The position numbers and the translations under genes were made by a program. A DNA stretch of 64,000 nt from Janibacter corallicola NBRC 107790 (GTDB taxonomy: Bacteria; Actinomycetota; Actinomycetes; Actinomycetales; Dermatophilaceae), in assembly GCF_001570965.1 (NCBI RefSeq), contig NZ_BCSR01000001.1:1-64000 (forward strand). Direction: 5' to 3'. Position 1 is the first letter of the stretch; the number at the start of each line of letters is the position of its first letter. Below, piece after piece: positions 51,909 through 59,871 of the stretch. The notes beneath the pieces were generated by a model. It was given only the letters and a program-made list of their open reading frames with translations, was not told the origin of the DNA and made no database searches.

Positions 51909-52991
51909 ATGCGACATCAGGGAACGACGATCGCACGACTTGCCGTGCTCACCGCCGTGACCGGCGGCCTCGTCCTCGGAGGAGGTCCGGCTCAGGCAGC
52001 GCCGGAGCCCGAGGTACCGATCCTCGGTCAGGGTGTGGGGCGCTCGAAGCTCGGTCCCGGGCCCGTCCTCGTATCCCTGCACGGAGTCCGCCGGGCCGGC
52101 GACGCCACCGTCGTCTACTGGTCCACCGGCTACGCCCCCGACGCCAGGACCGGGGACAACGTCGACATCACGACGTCTTTCGGGGGCGCAACGGTCGCCG
52201 CCTCCCGCGACAACCTCGACCCGACGGCCGACACCTCCGACGTGGCCGTCGTCGACATGAAGGGGCAGAAAGCCTACACCACGGTCTTCGGGCCGAAGGA
52301 CACCTGCCTCTGCAGCGACTCCTCCGCTGTCCTCCCCTACCAGCCCGAGGCGGGCAAGGCGTACGTGATGTACGCCGTGTTGCCCAAGCTGCCCGACAAC
52401 CTGAATACGGCGACAGTCAAGGTCGCGGGGAAGGTCTTCCCCCACGTCCCGATCGAGGACGGCGAGATGACGCCGGAGAAGCCCCGGAACGGGCCGACCC
52501 TCGTTGGGAAGGGCTGGCCCAAGGCCGACCCCGAGCGCGTCGACAAGGTCAAGAACGTCGAGAAGTTCATCTACCCCGTTTCGGAGAACTCCAAGATCCT
52601 CGACTCCGCTGTCGCGACCCGCGACGAAGGGGACCAGACCCAGATCGACATCGCCGCCGACGTCCTCTTCAAGTTCGACAAGGCCAGCCTGTCCAGCAAG
52701 GCCAAGAGCGAGATTAAGACCGCCGCCGTACAGATCCGCAAGGCAGAGGCCGAGGGCACCATCACGATCACCGGTCACACCGACTCCGACGGCGCCGATG
52801 GCTACAACCAGAAGCTGTCCGAGCGCCGTGCCGAGTCCGTCGCCAAGGAGATCAAGCCCCTCCTGCCGAAGGGAGTCGACGTCACCACCGAGGGCAAGGG
52901 CGAAAGCGAGCCCATCGCCTCCAACGACTCCGATGAGGGCAAGGCCAAGAACCGCCGCGTGACCATCACCGTCCCCGGAGGCAACAAGTGA
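51909..52991 (+). CDS. Exported OmpA-family protein 2
   Basis: This 360-aa paralogue of protein 1 has the same start MRHQG, signal peptide ending GGPAQA, an unrecognised N-terminal domain with CLC at residues 133-135, and a C-terminal OmpA domain (VLFKFDKASLSSKAKSEIKT, TITGHTDSDGADGYNQKLSE, KAKNRRVTITV). The last roughly 130 codons are nearly identical at DNA level to copy 1, whereas the first 200 residues have diverged. It is coupled to the next lipoprotein gene by a GTGA overlap. Confidence 0.88.
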   Translation: MRHQGTTIARLAVLTAVTGGLVLGGGPAQAAPEPEVPILGQGVGRSKLGPGPVLVSLHGVRRAGDATVVYWSTGYAPDARTGDNVDITTSFGGATVAASRDNLDPTADTSDVAVVDMKGQKAYTTVFGPKDTCLCSDSSAVLPYQPEAGKAYVMYAVLPKLPDNLNTATVKVAGKVFPHVPIEDGEMTPEKPRNGPTLVGKGWPKADPERVDKVKNVEKFIYPVSENSKILDSAVATRDEGDQTQIDIAADVLFKFDKASLSSKAKSEIKTAAVQIRKAEAEGTITITGHTDSDGADGYNQKLSERRAESVAKEIKPLLPKGVDVTTEGKGESEPIASNDSDEGKAKNRRVTITVPGGNK

Positions 52992-53095
52992 CCCCCACCC
53001 CCCGCGCCACCCGCCTCGCCGCCACGGCCGCCGCGGCACTACTGGCCATCGGTGGCCTGGCCGCCTGCACCGACGACTCGCAAGACCCACCGTCG
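52605..53095 (+). repeat. Duplicated segment, copy 2
   Basis: This is the partner of 45660-46140. Similarity begins in the OmpA domain and stops after the lipobox codons of the second lipoprotein gene. Confidence 0.75.
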
Positions 53096-53599
53096 AGTAA
53101 CCAGGACTCCGGCGACAGCTCCACGAACGACAGTCAAGACGACGCACCCGGAACCGACCAGTCCAAGGCTGTTTTCGACGCCTACAGCACGCCGAAGCCG
53201 CTCGCGTCCACCACGAACAAGGAAGGCATGACCTTCGACGTGCTCGAGGTGAAGGACACTCCCGACGGGACGCTGCTGAGCTTCCGGATGACGGACGACG
53301 ACATCACCCAGCTCGATCTGGCGGGGACGGAGTGGGCCAGCTACCCCGTACTCGCCGACAAGGACTCCGGGACGGCCTACCAGCCCATCACCCTCCAACA
53401 GACCGCCTTCGCGGGCGAGGATGAGCAACGCATCTGCCTCTGTACGGCCCGGGTGCTCGCCAGGGAGGACGCCATGCCCCAGTACGTCCTCTACGAGTCA
53501 CTCCCCGACGACCTGGACAAGGTCCAGGTCCGCTACGAGGCAACCAACTCCATCGTGGGTCGCGGGTTCGAGCCGGTCACGGTCAACGTGAGCCGCTGA
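52988..53599 (+). CDS. Lipoprotein paired with OmpA protein 2
   Basis: This 203-aa lipoprotein has the lipobox IGGLAACTDDSQ, a Ser/Asp linker, the shared block APGTDQSKAVFDAY, and a domain with GMTFDVLEVKDTPDG and a CLC motif at residues 150-152. It is paralogous to the lipoprotein at 46043. The first 40 codons match that copy closely at DNA level, and the rest has diverged. It is convergent with the membrane-protein end of the pilin module. Confidence 0.85.
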   Translation: MTPTPRATRLAATAAAALLAIGGLAACTDDSQDPPSSNQDSGDSSTNDSQDDAPGTDQSKAVFDAYSTPKPLASTTNKEGMTFDVLEVKDTPDGTLLSFRMTDDDITQLDLAGTEWASYPVLADKDSGTAYQPITLQQTAFAGEDEQRICLCTARVLAREDAMPQYVLYESLPDDLDKVQVRYEATNSIVGRGFEPVTVNVSR

Positions 53600-53613
53600 G
53601 GCGGCTCTAGGGC

Positions 53614-54003
53614 TCAGCGGAGCCGTCCGGCAGGGTCCCGTCGTGTCCGCGCGAGCACTCGTGATGATCCCAGGGCGAGGACTCCGTGCACCACGGTCAG
53701 CAGGATGGCCACCACCACCCAGCCAAGCACGACCTGCAGCACACGGCCTGAAGGAGTCGCGGGACTCATCCACAAGCCCACCACGACCGCAGTCAGCGCG
53801 GCCGAAGACCCAGCAGTGCCGAACCGCGTCAACGGCGTGTCGTGCGGTCGGGCACCGGCGGCGAACAGCCCAGCGACCACGGCGGCCGGCACCGACGAGA
53901 CGAGTGGGATGACCAAGAAGGTCCGTTGCACCAGGAGCATCACGATCACTCCCAGCACGACGGTGACGACAATGGTGCCCGTACGGCTGCGCAGTTGGGT
54001 CAT
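53614..54003 (-). CDS. Small four-helix membrane protein at the end of the Tad/pilin operon
   Basis: This 129-aa protein has four hydrophobic helices (TIVVTVVLGVIVMLLV, VPAAVVAGLFAAGA, SSAALTAVVVGLWM, VLGWVVVAILLTVVHGVLAL) and a basic C-terminus. The start is ATG 54003, five bases after the lipoprotein stop. It corresponds in position and topology to the protein at 48996, so the module is pilin-headed protein, lipoprotein, membrane protein. The function is unknown. Confidence 0.75.
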   Translation of the reverse strand: MTQLRSRTGTIVVTVVLGVIVMLLVQRTFLVIPLVSSVPAAVVAGLFAAGARPHDTPLTRFGTAGSSAALTAVVVGLWMSPATPSGRVLQVVLGWVVVAILLTVVHGVLALGSSRVLARTRRDPAGRLR

Positions 54004-54008
54004 CAAGG

Positions 54009-54545
54009 CTACTCGTTCGTGCTCTTCTCGAACTGCAGGCTCTCGATGATCGAGGTGACCGCGGCGGCGTCCAAGGACTTCCCGGTCAACGCGATCACAG
54101 CGGTGGACGGATCCGGCCATTGCCCAGCGATGACCCAGCACCCCTCCTTCGCCACTCCATCATCGGTGTAGGTGAAGTCGCCCCGCATGGATGTGTCGGC
54201 CCCCTCCACCTCAATGTCAGGCTGGTGCACACCCTGGCTCTGGTAGTCCTGTAGACCGAGCGTCGCCGGCAGGTCCAGCCGTCCGTAGGCGGCCGAGGCG
54301 GTCGGGTCGTCGCTGAACGTCCCCGAGATCTGCAGCTCGAGTCCATCACCGACAAACTTCTTGTCCCACTTGCCGCTGGCCTTCTTCTCCGTCCACCCCT
54401 TCGGGACGGTCACGGTCAGATGCCCCACCGTGACCTTCTGCCCGCTGCCGCCATCCGAGCAAGCAGTCAGCGCAAGGGCAGCGCTCGCCATGAGCAACCC
54501 CCTTCGTCCCAGCGCCTTACTCGATCCTCTCGACATCTGCATCAC
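54009..54545 (-). CDS. Lipoprotein coupled to pilin-headed protein 2
   Basis: This 178-aa lipoprotein has a Tat-like or basic start (GRRGLLMASAALALTACSDG, with lipobox). The domain has GHLTVTVPKGWTEKKASGKW and DIEVEGADTSMRGDFTYTDD, ending SIIESLQFEKS. It is related to the lipoprotein at 46679. GTG 54545 (or ATG 54542) overlaps the stop of the pilin-headed gene. Coupled translation suggests a stoichiometric complex with that protein. Confidence 0.83.
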   Translation of the reverse strand: MMQMSRGSSKALGRRGLLMASAALALTACSDGGSGQKVTVGHLTVTVPKGWTEKKASGKWDKKFVGDGLELQISGTFSDDPTASAAYGRLDLPATLGLQDYQSQGVHQPDIEVEGADTSMRGDFTYTDDGVAKEGCWVIAGQWPDPSTAVIALTGKSLDAAAVTSIIESLQFEKSTNE

Positions 54546-56008
54546 TCTACGCAGTCGGTGTAGTCCAGCACGGGCCGCGTGCCGTCGGGCCGCGGGGCTC
54601 CCAGATAGGTGGCCTCGGTGGCCGTGGTCTCCTCGGAGGCCATGCTGAAGTCCGCCCCGAGCGCCAGGCCGAACTTGACGTTGAGACCGAACTGCTGGGT
54701 GTCACTCACATGGTCGTAGGCAATGCTCGTGCTCGTCGCCTGCTCGTACAGCATCTGGCCGAAAGGGTCGTCCGGGGCGACGGTCGACGGGTCCAGCGCA
54801 TTCATCGGCAGGACGCCGGGCCATTCGTGGTTGCCATTCCCACCGAGCCAGTCGGTGACCGTCTTCTGCTCCTGCGCGTTCTCGGGGTCGACGGGCAGCG
54901 TCGTCTCCTCCACCACCATGTCGCCCTCGGTCGTGCCCGAACCGGCACTCCCGCCACCGGCCTTCTTCCCTTTGCCCTTGCCCTTGCTCGCTCCACCATC
55001 GGCACCGGCCCCGTCGCTGTCAGTCACCTCTGAAGTCGTGGTGATCTTGACCTCGGTGACACGGCCCTTGGCGTCCTTGGTGATCGACATCGACATGCCC
55101 TGGACCGATCCCGTACCGCCGGTCTTGAGACCAATCTGGCCGGTCAGCTCGGAGTTCAGCTGCAGGTCCGTGACATAAGTTCTCGTGTCATCCGACTCGT
55201 CATCGGCAGTTCCCTTGTTGTCGCTTGTCGTGACCCACTTGCCCGAGGGTTTGATCGAGGCAGCGACACCCTGCGTTGTCATCTCCGCCTCGGTCATCGG
55301 AGACTTACCGCCCGTGGCGGAGATCCCCAGGTCGCCGTTCACCTCACCGGTGACCTTTACGCCACTGAAGGTTGTCGAGGGGACAGGCGGGGGATCCGCA
55401 CCCGTCGTCGGCCTCGGCATGCAGATTCCACCGCCGCACGCCGGGTGCTTCATGGCCCACTGGTCGTAGAGATAGTCGTCCAGCTGCTCCCGGAACTGCT
55501 CGGCCTGATCGGCATCCTTGAAGGACCAAGTACTCCCATAATCGAACTCGACACCCCCACCGAAGTCCACACGAGCTCCCGCCGAGCCGGATCCCCATGA
55601 GGCGTCGGCCCCGAACCCGCCAGTGGCGCCCAGAGAACCACCATCCGTCGCGGTCATGGTGACGCTTCCATCGCTGTACTCGGTCACGACGAAGCCGGCG
55701 TTCTCACCAATCTCGATAAAGCCGATCTTGACGACCGAGCTCGTCTTCTCGCCCTTCTTGTGCACGGTGCACTTGTCAGGTTCGAAGTCTGCGTCATCGG
55801 GCGGCGCCGACCCGTCGTCCTTGGCTGCGCACCCCAAGTCCGTCTGCAGGATGGTCCCCACGGCCCGGCACACGGCCCCGCGTACGTCGTTACCCGCTGG
55901 GCTGATGGCCAAGAAGACGGCGCCGGCAATCATCGCGGCAATGATGATCATGCCGACGTACTCGGGCGCGCTGGCCCCACTTTCGGGCTTGCGCGAAGCA
56001 CCCTTCAC
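54542..56008 (-). CDS. Giant Flp-type pilin-headed protein 2
   Basis: This 488-aa protein has the leader MKGASRKPESG and processing site G11-ASAPEY, at exactly the same residue as in protein 1. The helix YVGMIIIAAMIAGAVFLAI and a large extracellular domain follow. It shares CRAVGTILQTDLGC, PDKCTVHKKG, IGFIEIGENAGFVVTEYSDG, GMSMSITKDAKGRVTEV and an ending YTDCVE, so four cysteines are conserved. It lies directly after the TadG-like gene in the Tad operon, which supports processing and export through that machinery. The start is GTG 56008. Confidence 0.86.
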   Translation of the reverse strand: MKGASRKPESGASAPEYVGMIIIAAMIAGAVFLAISPAGNDVRGAVCRAVGTILQTDLGCAAKDDGSAPPDDADFEPDKCTVHKKGEKTSSVVKIGFIEIGENAGFVVTEYSDGSVTMTATDGGSLGATGGFGADASWGSGSAGARVDFGGGVEFDYGSTWSFKDADQAEQFREQLDDYLYDQWAMKHPACGGGICMPRPTTGADPPPVPSTTFSGVKVTGEVNGDLGISATGGKSPMTEAEMTTQGVAASIKPSGKWVTTSDNKGTADDESDDTRTYVTDLQLNSELTGQIGLKTGGTGSVQGMSMSITKDAKGRVTEVKITTTSEVTDSDGAGADGGASKGKGKGKKAGGGSAGSGTTEGDMVVEETTLPVDPENAQEQKTVTDWLGGNGNHEWPGVLPMNALDPSTVAPDDPFGQMLYEQATSTSIAYDHVSDTQQFGLNVKFGLALGADFSMASEETTATEATYLGAPRPDGTRPVLDYTDCVE

Positions 56009-56035
56009 TGCGGTTCCCCCCCGCTGATGGCCGAC

Positions 56036-56707
56036 TCAGTCCACGAGAGAGGGCTCGTGGTCGCCGAGCGCGATGTCGCCGGCGTCGATCTTGATGTCAC
56101 CGTCGTCTCCCGGCCAGATCACCGGGATGTCGAGGTCACCGCACGCAACCTCGTCCTCCTCCGGTGGTTCCTTCGTCGGCGAGGGGGAGCGCTTCGAGGG
56201 TGACGGCTTCGTCGGAGAGGGCCTCGAAGTGGACGACGAGGGACTGGGCGTCGGAGGCTCCAACGGTTCGCAAGGGCCAAGGGCCACACCGAGTTGCGCC
56301 ACCGCCTGACGTTCCTCGTGCTCCCCCGACTCGAGGCGGTCATGGCTGCGCACCGTGACGTGGACCTCGTCATTGGCCGGGTAGTAGCAGTAGCTCACGA
56401 GGTTCGCGCCGTTCCGGTCGGCGAACTGGCTCGCCTTCTCCTGACCCAACCCACACGGGATCTCGCGTCCGTTCTTGATGGCGCTGACGATCTGACCGGG
56501 CGCCTCGTGCAGCACCGCCTGGGCACCGGCCAGTGCCGCCGCATCCGCACTCCGCTGCAGCTCACCGGCCTCATCGGTGGCCTTGCTCAGCCGGATACCG
56601 ACCGTCATGGCAAAGGCCAGCAACAGGACGGACACCAGGACGACCACTGCGGTCGCCACCTGTCCGGTCTCCCGATCGTCCCGCTCCATCTCCCACTCCC
56701 GACTCAT
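56036..56707 (-). CDS. TadG/TadE-like pilus assembly protein
   Basis: This 223-aa protein has an N-terminal helix (VATAVVVLVSVLLLAFAMTV) and the family block SADAAALAGAQAVLHEAPGQ. A beta domain with cysteines (YCYYPANDEVHV) follows, then a Ser/Pro/Thr-Lys tail with SPSSSTSRPSPTKPSPS and an acidic end. Rv3655-type TadG-like proteins have this architecture. The preceding residues (DRETGQVAT) lack the glutamate at position 5 of a strict prepilin site, so processing is uncertain. The start is ATG 56707, with 56689 as alternative. Confidence 0.82.
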   Translation of the reverse strand: MSREWEMERDDRETGQVATAVVVLVSVLLLAFAMTVGIRLSKATDEAGELQRSADAAALAGAQAVLHEAPGQIVSAIKNGREIPCGLGQEKASQFADRNGANLVSYCYYPANDEVHVTVRSHDRLESGEHEERQAVAQLGVALGPCEPLEPPTPSPSSSTSRPSPTKPSPSKRSPSPTKEPPEEDEVACGDLDIPVIWPGDDGDIKIDAGDIALGDHEPSLVD

Positions 56708-56771
56708 TGCGAAAGTCGGGGTCAGGACGCCCTGAATCGTCCCGACCCCGACCTCGATCAGAGCTTGTCGA

Positions 56772-56990
56772 TCACTTGCCGCTGCCCGTGAGGATCTTGG
56801 AGATCGCGCTCGACACCTTCTCCCCGATCGCCTGGTCCTTGACCGCGGTCCACACGGCACCGACGATCAGGGCGGCGATCAGGATCATGCCGACGTACTC
56901 GAGGGCCGAGGCTCCACGGCTCCGGTCACCCATGCGCTCACCGAGCACGTGCATCGTGGTCGTGTACTTGGCTGCCATCCGTGCGGTCAT
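56772..56990 (-). CDS. flp: Flp-family major pilin
   Basis: This 72-aa prepilin has a hydrophilic leader, processing site G26-ASALEY and the hydrophobic helix VGMILIAALIVGAVWTAVKD, then a short tail ending ISKILTGSGK. It is the structural subunit of the Tad pilus. An AAGGAG spaced seven bases from ATG 56990 decides that start over ATG 56996. It lies between the response regulator and the TadG-like gene. Confidence 0.92.
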   Translation of the reverse strand: MTARMAAKYTTTMHVLGERMGDRSRGASALEYVGMILIAALIVGAVWTAVKDQAIGEKVSSAISKILTGSGK

Positions 56991-57117
56991 TGTCATGCTC
57001 CTTGCTTCTTGGTCTGTGGTCGCGACCCCTCCGGGCCCTTCCCCTGCTGACACCCATGAATTTACGGAACTCGAACGCACAGTCGCAGGGCCCGAAGGCC
57101 CATTCCCGGGCCCAAGT

Positions 57118-57798
57118 TCAGCGTGGGCCCCTGGGCCCACGCCTGTCCCGCCAGAGAACGATCGCCTCGGCCCGAGTGCTCGTTCCCAGCGCCGCGAAGA
57201 TCGCGTTGATGTGGTTCTTGACGGTCTTCTCGGCCACGAAGAGCTCCCCTGCGATCTGACCGTTGCTGCGGCCCGCAGCCACGAGATCCATCACCTCCAC
57301 CTGTCGGGCACTCAAGCCCGGAACATCGGCAGGTGACGTTGCTCCCTCCACGACAGGGGGTTGTGCCGGACTGGCCACACCGCCACCGCGCAGGGCCGAC
57401 AGCGCCGGCCCGCTGAAGGCGCCGCCGCCGCCGACGCACTGCCGGATCATCGAGGCCAAGGTGTCCGCGTCGAAGGTTCCGTGGACGAGATATCCCGACG
57501 CTCCCTCACGGAGAGCCCCCTGGATCGTGGCCGGTTCGTCGCTGAAGGTCAGCATGATCACTGTGGCTCGACTGCTCAGCTCGGCCACGACGGACAGCCC
57601 ATCCCTTCCGGGCATGCGTACGTCCAGGAGGACGCAGTCGGCCCGGTGGGTTGCGACCGTGCAGAGAGCCTCGTCCGCGCTGCCTGCCTCGGCGACGACG
57701 CTCAGGTGCTCCTCCACGTCCAGGAGTGCCCGCAGGCCCGCTCGCACGATCGGGCTGTCGTCGACGATGACGACCCCGATCTCGTTCGTTCGACTCAT
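57118..57798 (-). CDS. NarL/LuxR-type response regulator
   Basis: This 226-aa regulator has a receiver domain (GVVIVDDSPIVRAGLRALLD, phosphorylated Asp in VLLDVRMPGRDG) and a C-terminal LuxR helix-turn-helix (LSARQVEVMDLVAAGRSNGQ, then VAEKTVKNHINAIF). The start ATG 57798 overlaps the kinase stop by four bases. Its place inside the Tad operon, just upstream of flp, suggests control of pilus genes. Confidence 0.93.
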   Translation of the reverse strand: MSRTNEIGVVIVDDSPIVRAGLRALLDVEEHLSVVAEAGSADEALCTVATHRADCVLLDVRMPGRDGLSVVAELSSRATVIMLTFSDEPATIQGALREGASGYLVHGTFDADTLASMIRQCVGGGGAFSGPALSALRGGGVASPAQPPVVEGATSPADVPGLSARQVEVMDLVAAGRSNGQIAGELFVAEKTVKNHINAIFAALGTSTRAEAIVLWRDRRGPRGPR

Positions 57799-58958
57799 GA
57801 CTCGATCAGCCCTTCCCTATGGACTCGCAGGATCACGCGAGTTCCCCGGCCGGGTGAGGAGTCAACATCCGTCGTACCACCGACACGGGCCATCCGCTCC
57901 CGGATCCCGCTGAGACCGTAGTGCCCGGCCGCCCGGGCCCGCTCGCCTTCCTCAGGCGCCATACCCGTGCCGTCGTCGGCCACCGTGACGAGCAGCCGGT
58001 CGCCGTCCTGAACCTCCATGGTCAGCCGGGTCTGACACCGTCCGGCGTGTCTGTGCACATTCTCGAGGGCCTCGGTCACGCAGGCGAGCACCTCGTATCG
58101 GATGGCCTCGTCGGCAGTGTCCACGCCGTCCGGGATGTCCAGCGTCAGATCACGGCCGGTGCGCCTCTCCCACGCGAGTGCTACCTGCACCAATGACACC
58201 GAGAGTGGTTCCTCCGAGGTGCGCTCCCGCAACGAACCCATGACGACCCGCAGCTCGTGGACGGCCTGGGTACCAGCAGACTGCAACTCCCGTGCAGTCT
58301 CGACCGCCCGTGGCGCATCCCGCTCGATGAGAGTCGGCAGAGCGGCAGCCGTCAGGACGAGCCCTTGGATCGTCTTGGCCAGAGAGTCGTGCAGCGTGCG
58401 CGCGAGCGTCGTCCGCTCGCCCACGGCGGCGTTACTCGCCACCGCATCGTGGACCACGCGTTGCGCGGCTGCCTCGCTCTCCACCGTCCGACGGATCGTC
58501 AGCCCCAGATACCACAGCGAGACGTAGACGAAGGGGAGCACGATCACCGATATGAAGAGCTGCTCCTGGGGCAGGGCCTTCGACGTCAGGGACAAGAGGT
58601 ACAGCCCCACGAGGCTCACCGTCACCAGCACCCCCGCCCAGAGGTCGACCCACAACCCGAGGAGCAGAGCACTGGGTAGAAGGACCAACACGTAAGGACT
58701 GTCGACGCCGCTCAACGCCGCGGGTGCCGTGACGATGAACAGGTCGAGCAGGGCCAGACTCGGGTGCCGCTGGACGACGTGCAGCAACTCGCGACGAGTG
58801 AGACCGGCGTAGGACGTTACGCCGGCCACGCAGATGCCGACGGCGATAGCCGGCCCAAGCGGTCGGCCCACGGATGCCAGCAGGATCATCAGCAGGCCCG
58901 CGAGCCGGACCACGAGTGCGGCCTTGGTGATCGTGGTCAGGACGTGCGAGTAGCCCAT
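57795..58958 (-). CDS. Membrane sensor histidine kinase (HisKA_3 type)
   Basis: This 387-aa kinase has about six N-terminal helices (a MASE-like sensor without a large external domain), a HisKA_3 dimerisation helix with the phospho-His in LARTLHDSLAKT, and a HATPase domain (EALENVHRHAGR, VTVADDGTGMAP, GHYGLSGIRERM). It partners the response regulator it overlaps. The start is ATG 58958; the frame to 58997 overlaps TadC and is unlikely. Confidence 0.92.
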   Translation of the reverse strand: MGYSHVLTTITKAALVVRLAGLLMILLASVGRPLGPAIAVGICVAGVTSYAGLTRRELLHVVQRHPSLALLDLFIVTAPAALSGVDSPYVLVLLPSALLLGLWVDLWAGVLVTVSLVGLYLLSLTSKALPQEQLFISVIVLPFVYVSLWYLGLTIRRTVESEAAAQRVVHDAVASNAAVGERTTLARTLHDSLAKTIQGLVLTAAALPTLIERDAPRAVETARELQSAGTQAVHELRVVMGSLRERTSEEPLSVSLVQVALAWERRTGRDLTLDIPDGVDTADEAIRYEVLACVTEALENVHRHAGRCQTRLTMEVQDGDRLLVTVADDGTGMAPEEGERARAAGHYGLSGIRERMARVGGTTDVDSSPGRGTRVILRVHREGLIES

Positions 58959-58962
58959 TCCA

Positions 58963-59871
58963 TCAGCCACCGAGCACCGATCCCAGCTGGTCGGCACCGA
59001 AGGCGATGAACATTCCGGTCCCGAGGAGGATGATGCACCCGGGCACCATGACGACGGTCACGATGAAGGTCGCCTGCGGCTCGGCCTTGGCCGCCGCCTG
59101 TCGCAACCGTTGCGCATCGGCCCGACGGATGTCACCCGCAATCTGGTTCAGAGTGTCCACCAGTGGTGCACCCAGCTCCTCCGATTGGAGATAGGCCGTG
59201 ATGAACTCCTCCATCGGCTCGGATCCGGTCCTGGCCCGGAGGTCGAGAAAGGCGGAGCGCAACGATGCCCCGTTGTTCATCTGGTGCAGCGTGTGCCGGA
59301 TCTCCGCAGCCAGAGGGCCGCCGAAACGATCAGATACCGTGGCCAGGGCGGACCGGAAGCCGAGCCCGGCGCTGACCGTGACCGCGAGGACGTCGAGGAA
59401 ATCAGGCAGGTCGCGGTCAATCTGCTCTGTCCTCTTCCTCGCCTTGGCGGAAAGGTTCGCCAAGGGGAGGATCACGACAGCCACTGCGGCGAGCAGCAGG
59501 AAGATCCAGCGACCCTGCAGGACGAAAATCAGGACGGCTGGGCTGAGGATGATCAGCCAGCGCATAGCCCCGGCCGTGAGCGTGTCCACGCTCATGCCGT
59601 CCGGGCGGCCGGCGAGGTCGATCTGGCGCTGCAGCATGCCGACGATGCGGTCGGGCAGGGCCCTGCGCAGGCGGACGCCCAGCCGGTCTGCTGTTCGACC
59701 CAGCAGGCTCTGGCCTTCGGCGCGTTCGCGCTCGATCCCTGTGAGCAGCTCCAGGTCCGAGGCCTGGAGCTGGTCGGCAGGGTCGCTTCGCAGCAGGTGG
59801 TAACCACGGAAGAAGATGACCACCGCGAGGACGGCGACGATCCCCGGGATGGCCCCGATGAGCACGCTCAT
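58963..59871 (-). CDS. tadC: Tad secretion membrane protein TadC
   Basis: This 302-aa T2SSF-domain protein has an N-terminal helix, a cytoplasmic helical region, two central helices and the conserved block DLPDFLDVLAVTVSAGLGF, then PLVDTLNQIAGDIRRADAQR and a final helix pair. It forms the platform for the TadA ATPase with TadB. The start ATG 59871 overlaps the TadB stop by four bases. Confidence 0.92.
   Translation of the reverse strand: MSVLIGAIPGIVAVLAVVIFFRGYHLLRSDPADQLQASDLELLTGIERERAEGQSLLGRTADRLGVRLRRALPDRIVGMLQRQIDLAGRPDGMSVDTLTAGAMRWLIILSPAVLIFVLQGRWIFLLLAAVAVVILPLANLSAKARKRTEQIDRDLPDFLDVLAVTVSAGLGFRSALATVSDRFGGPLAAEIRHTLHQMNNGASLRSAFLDLRARTGSEPMEEFITAYLQSEELGAPLVDTLNQIAGDIRRADAQRLRQAAAKAEPQATFIVTVVMVPGCIILLGTGMFIAFGADQLGSVLGG

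Noticed and set aside
52988-53599. Copper-chaperone assignment for the CxC lipoproteins
   Set aside because: A CxC motif alone is insufficient and the flanking sequence matches no chaperone family I recognise.
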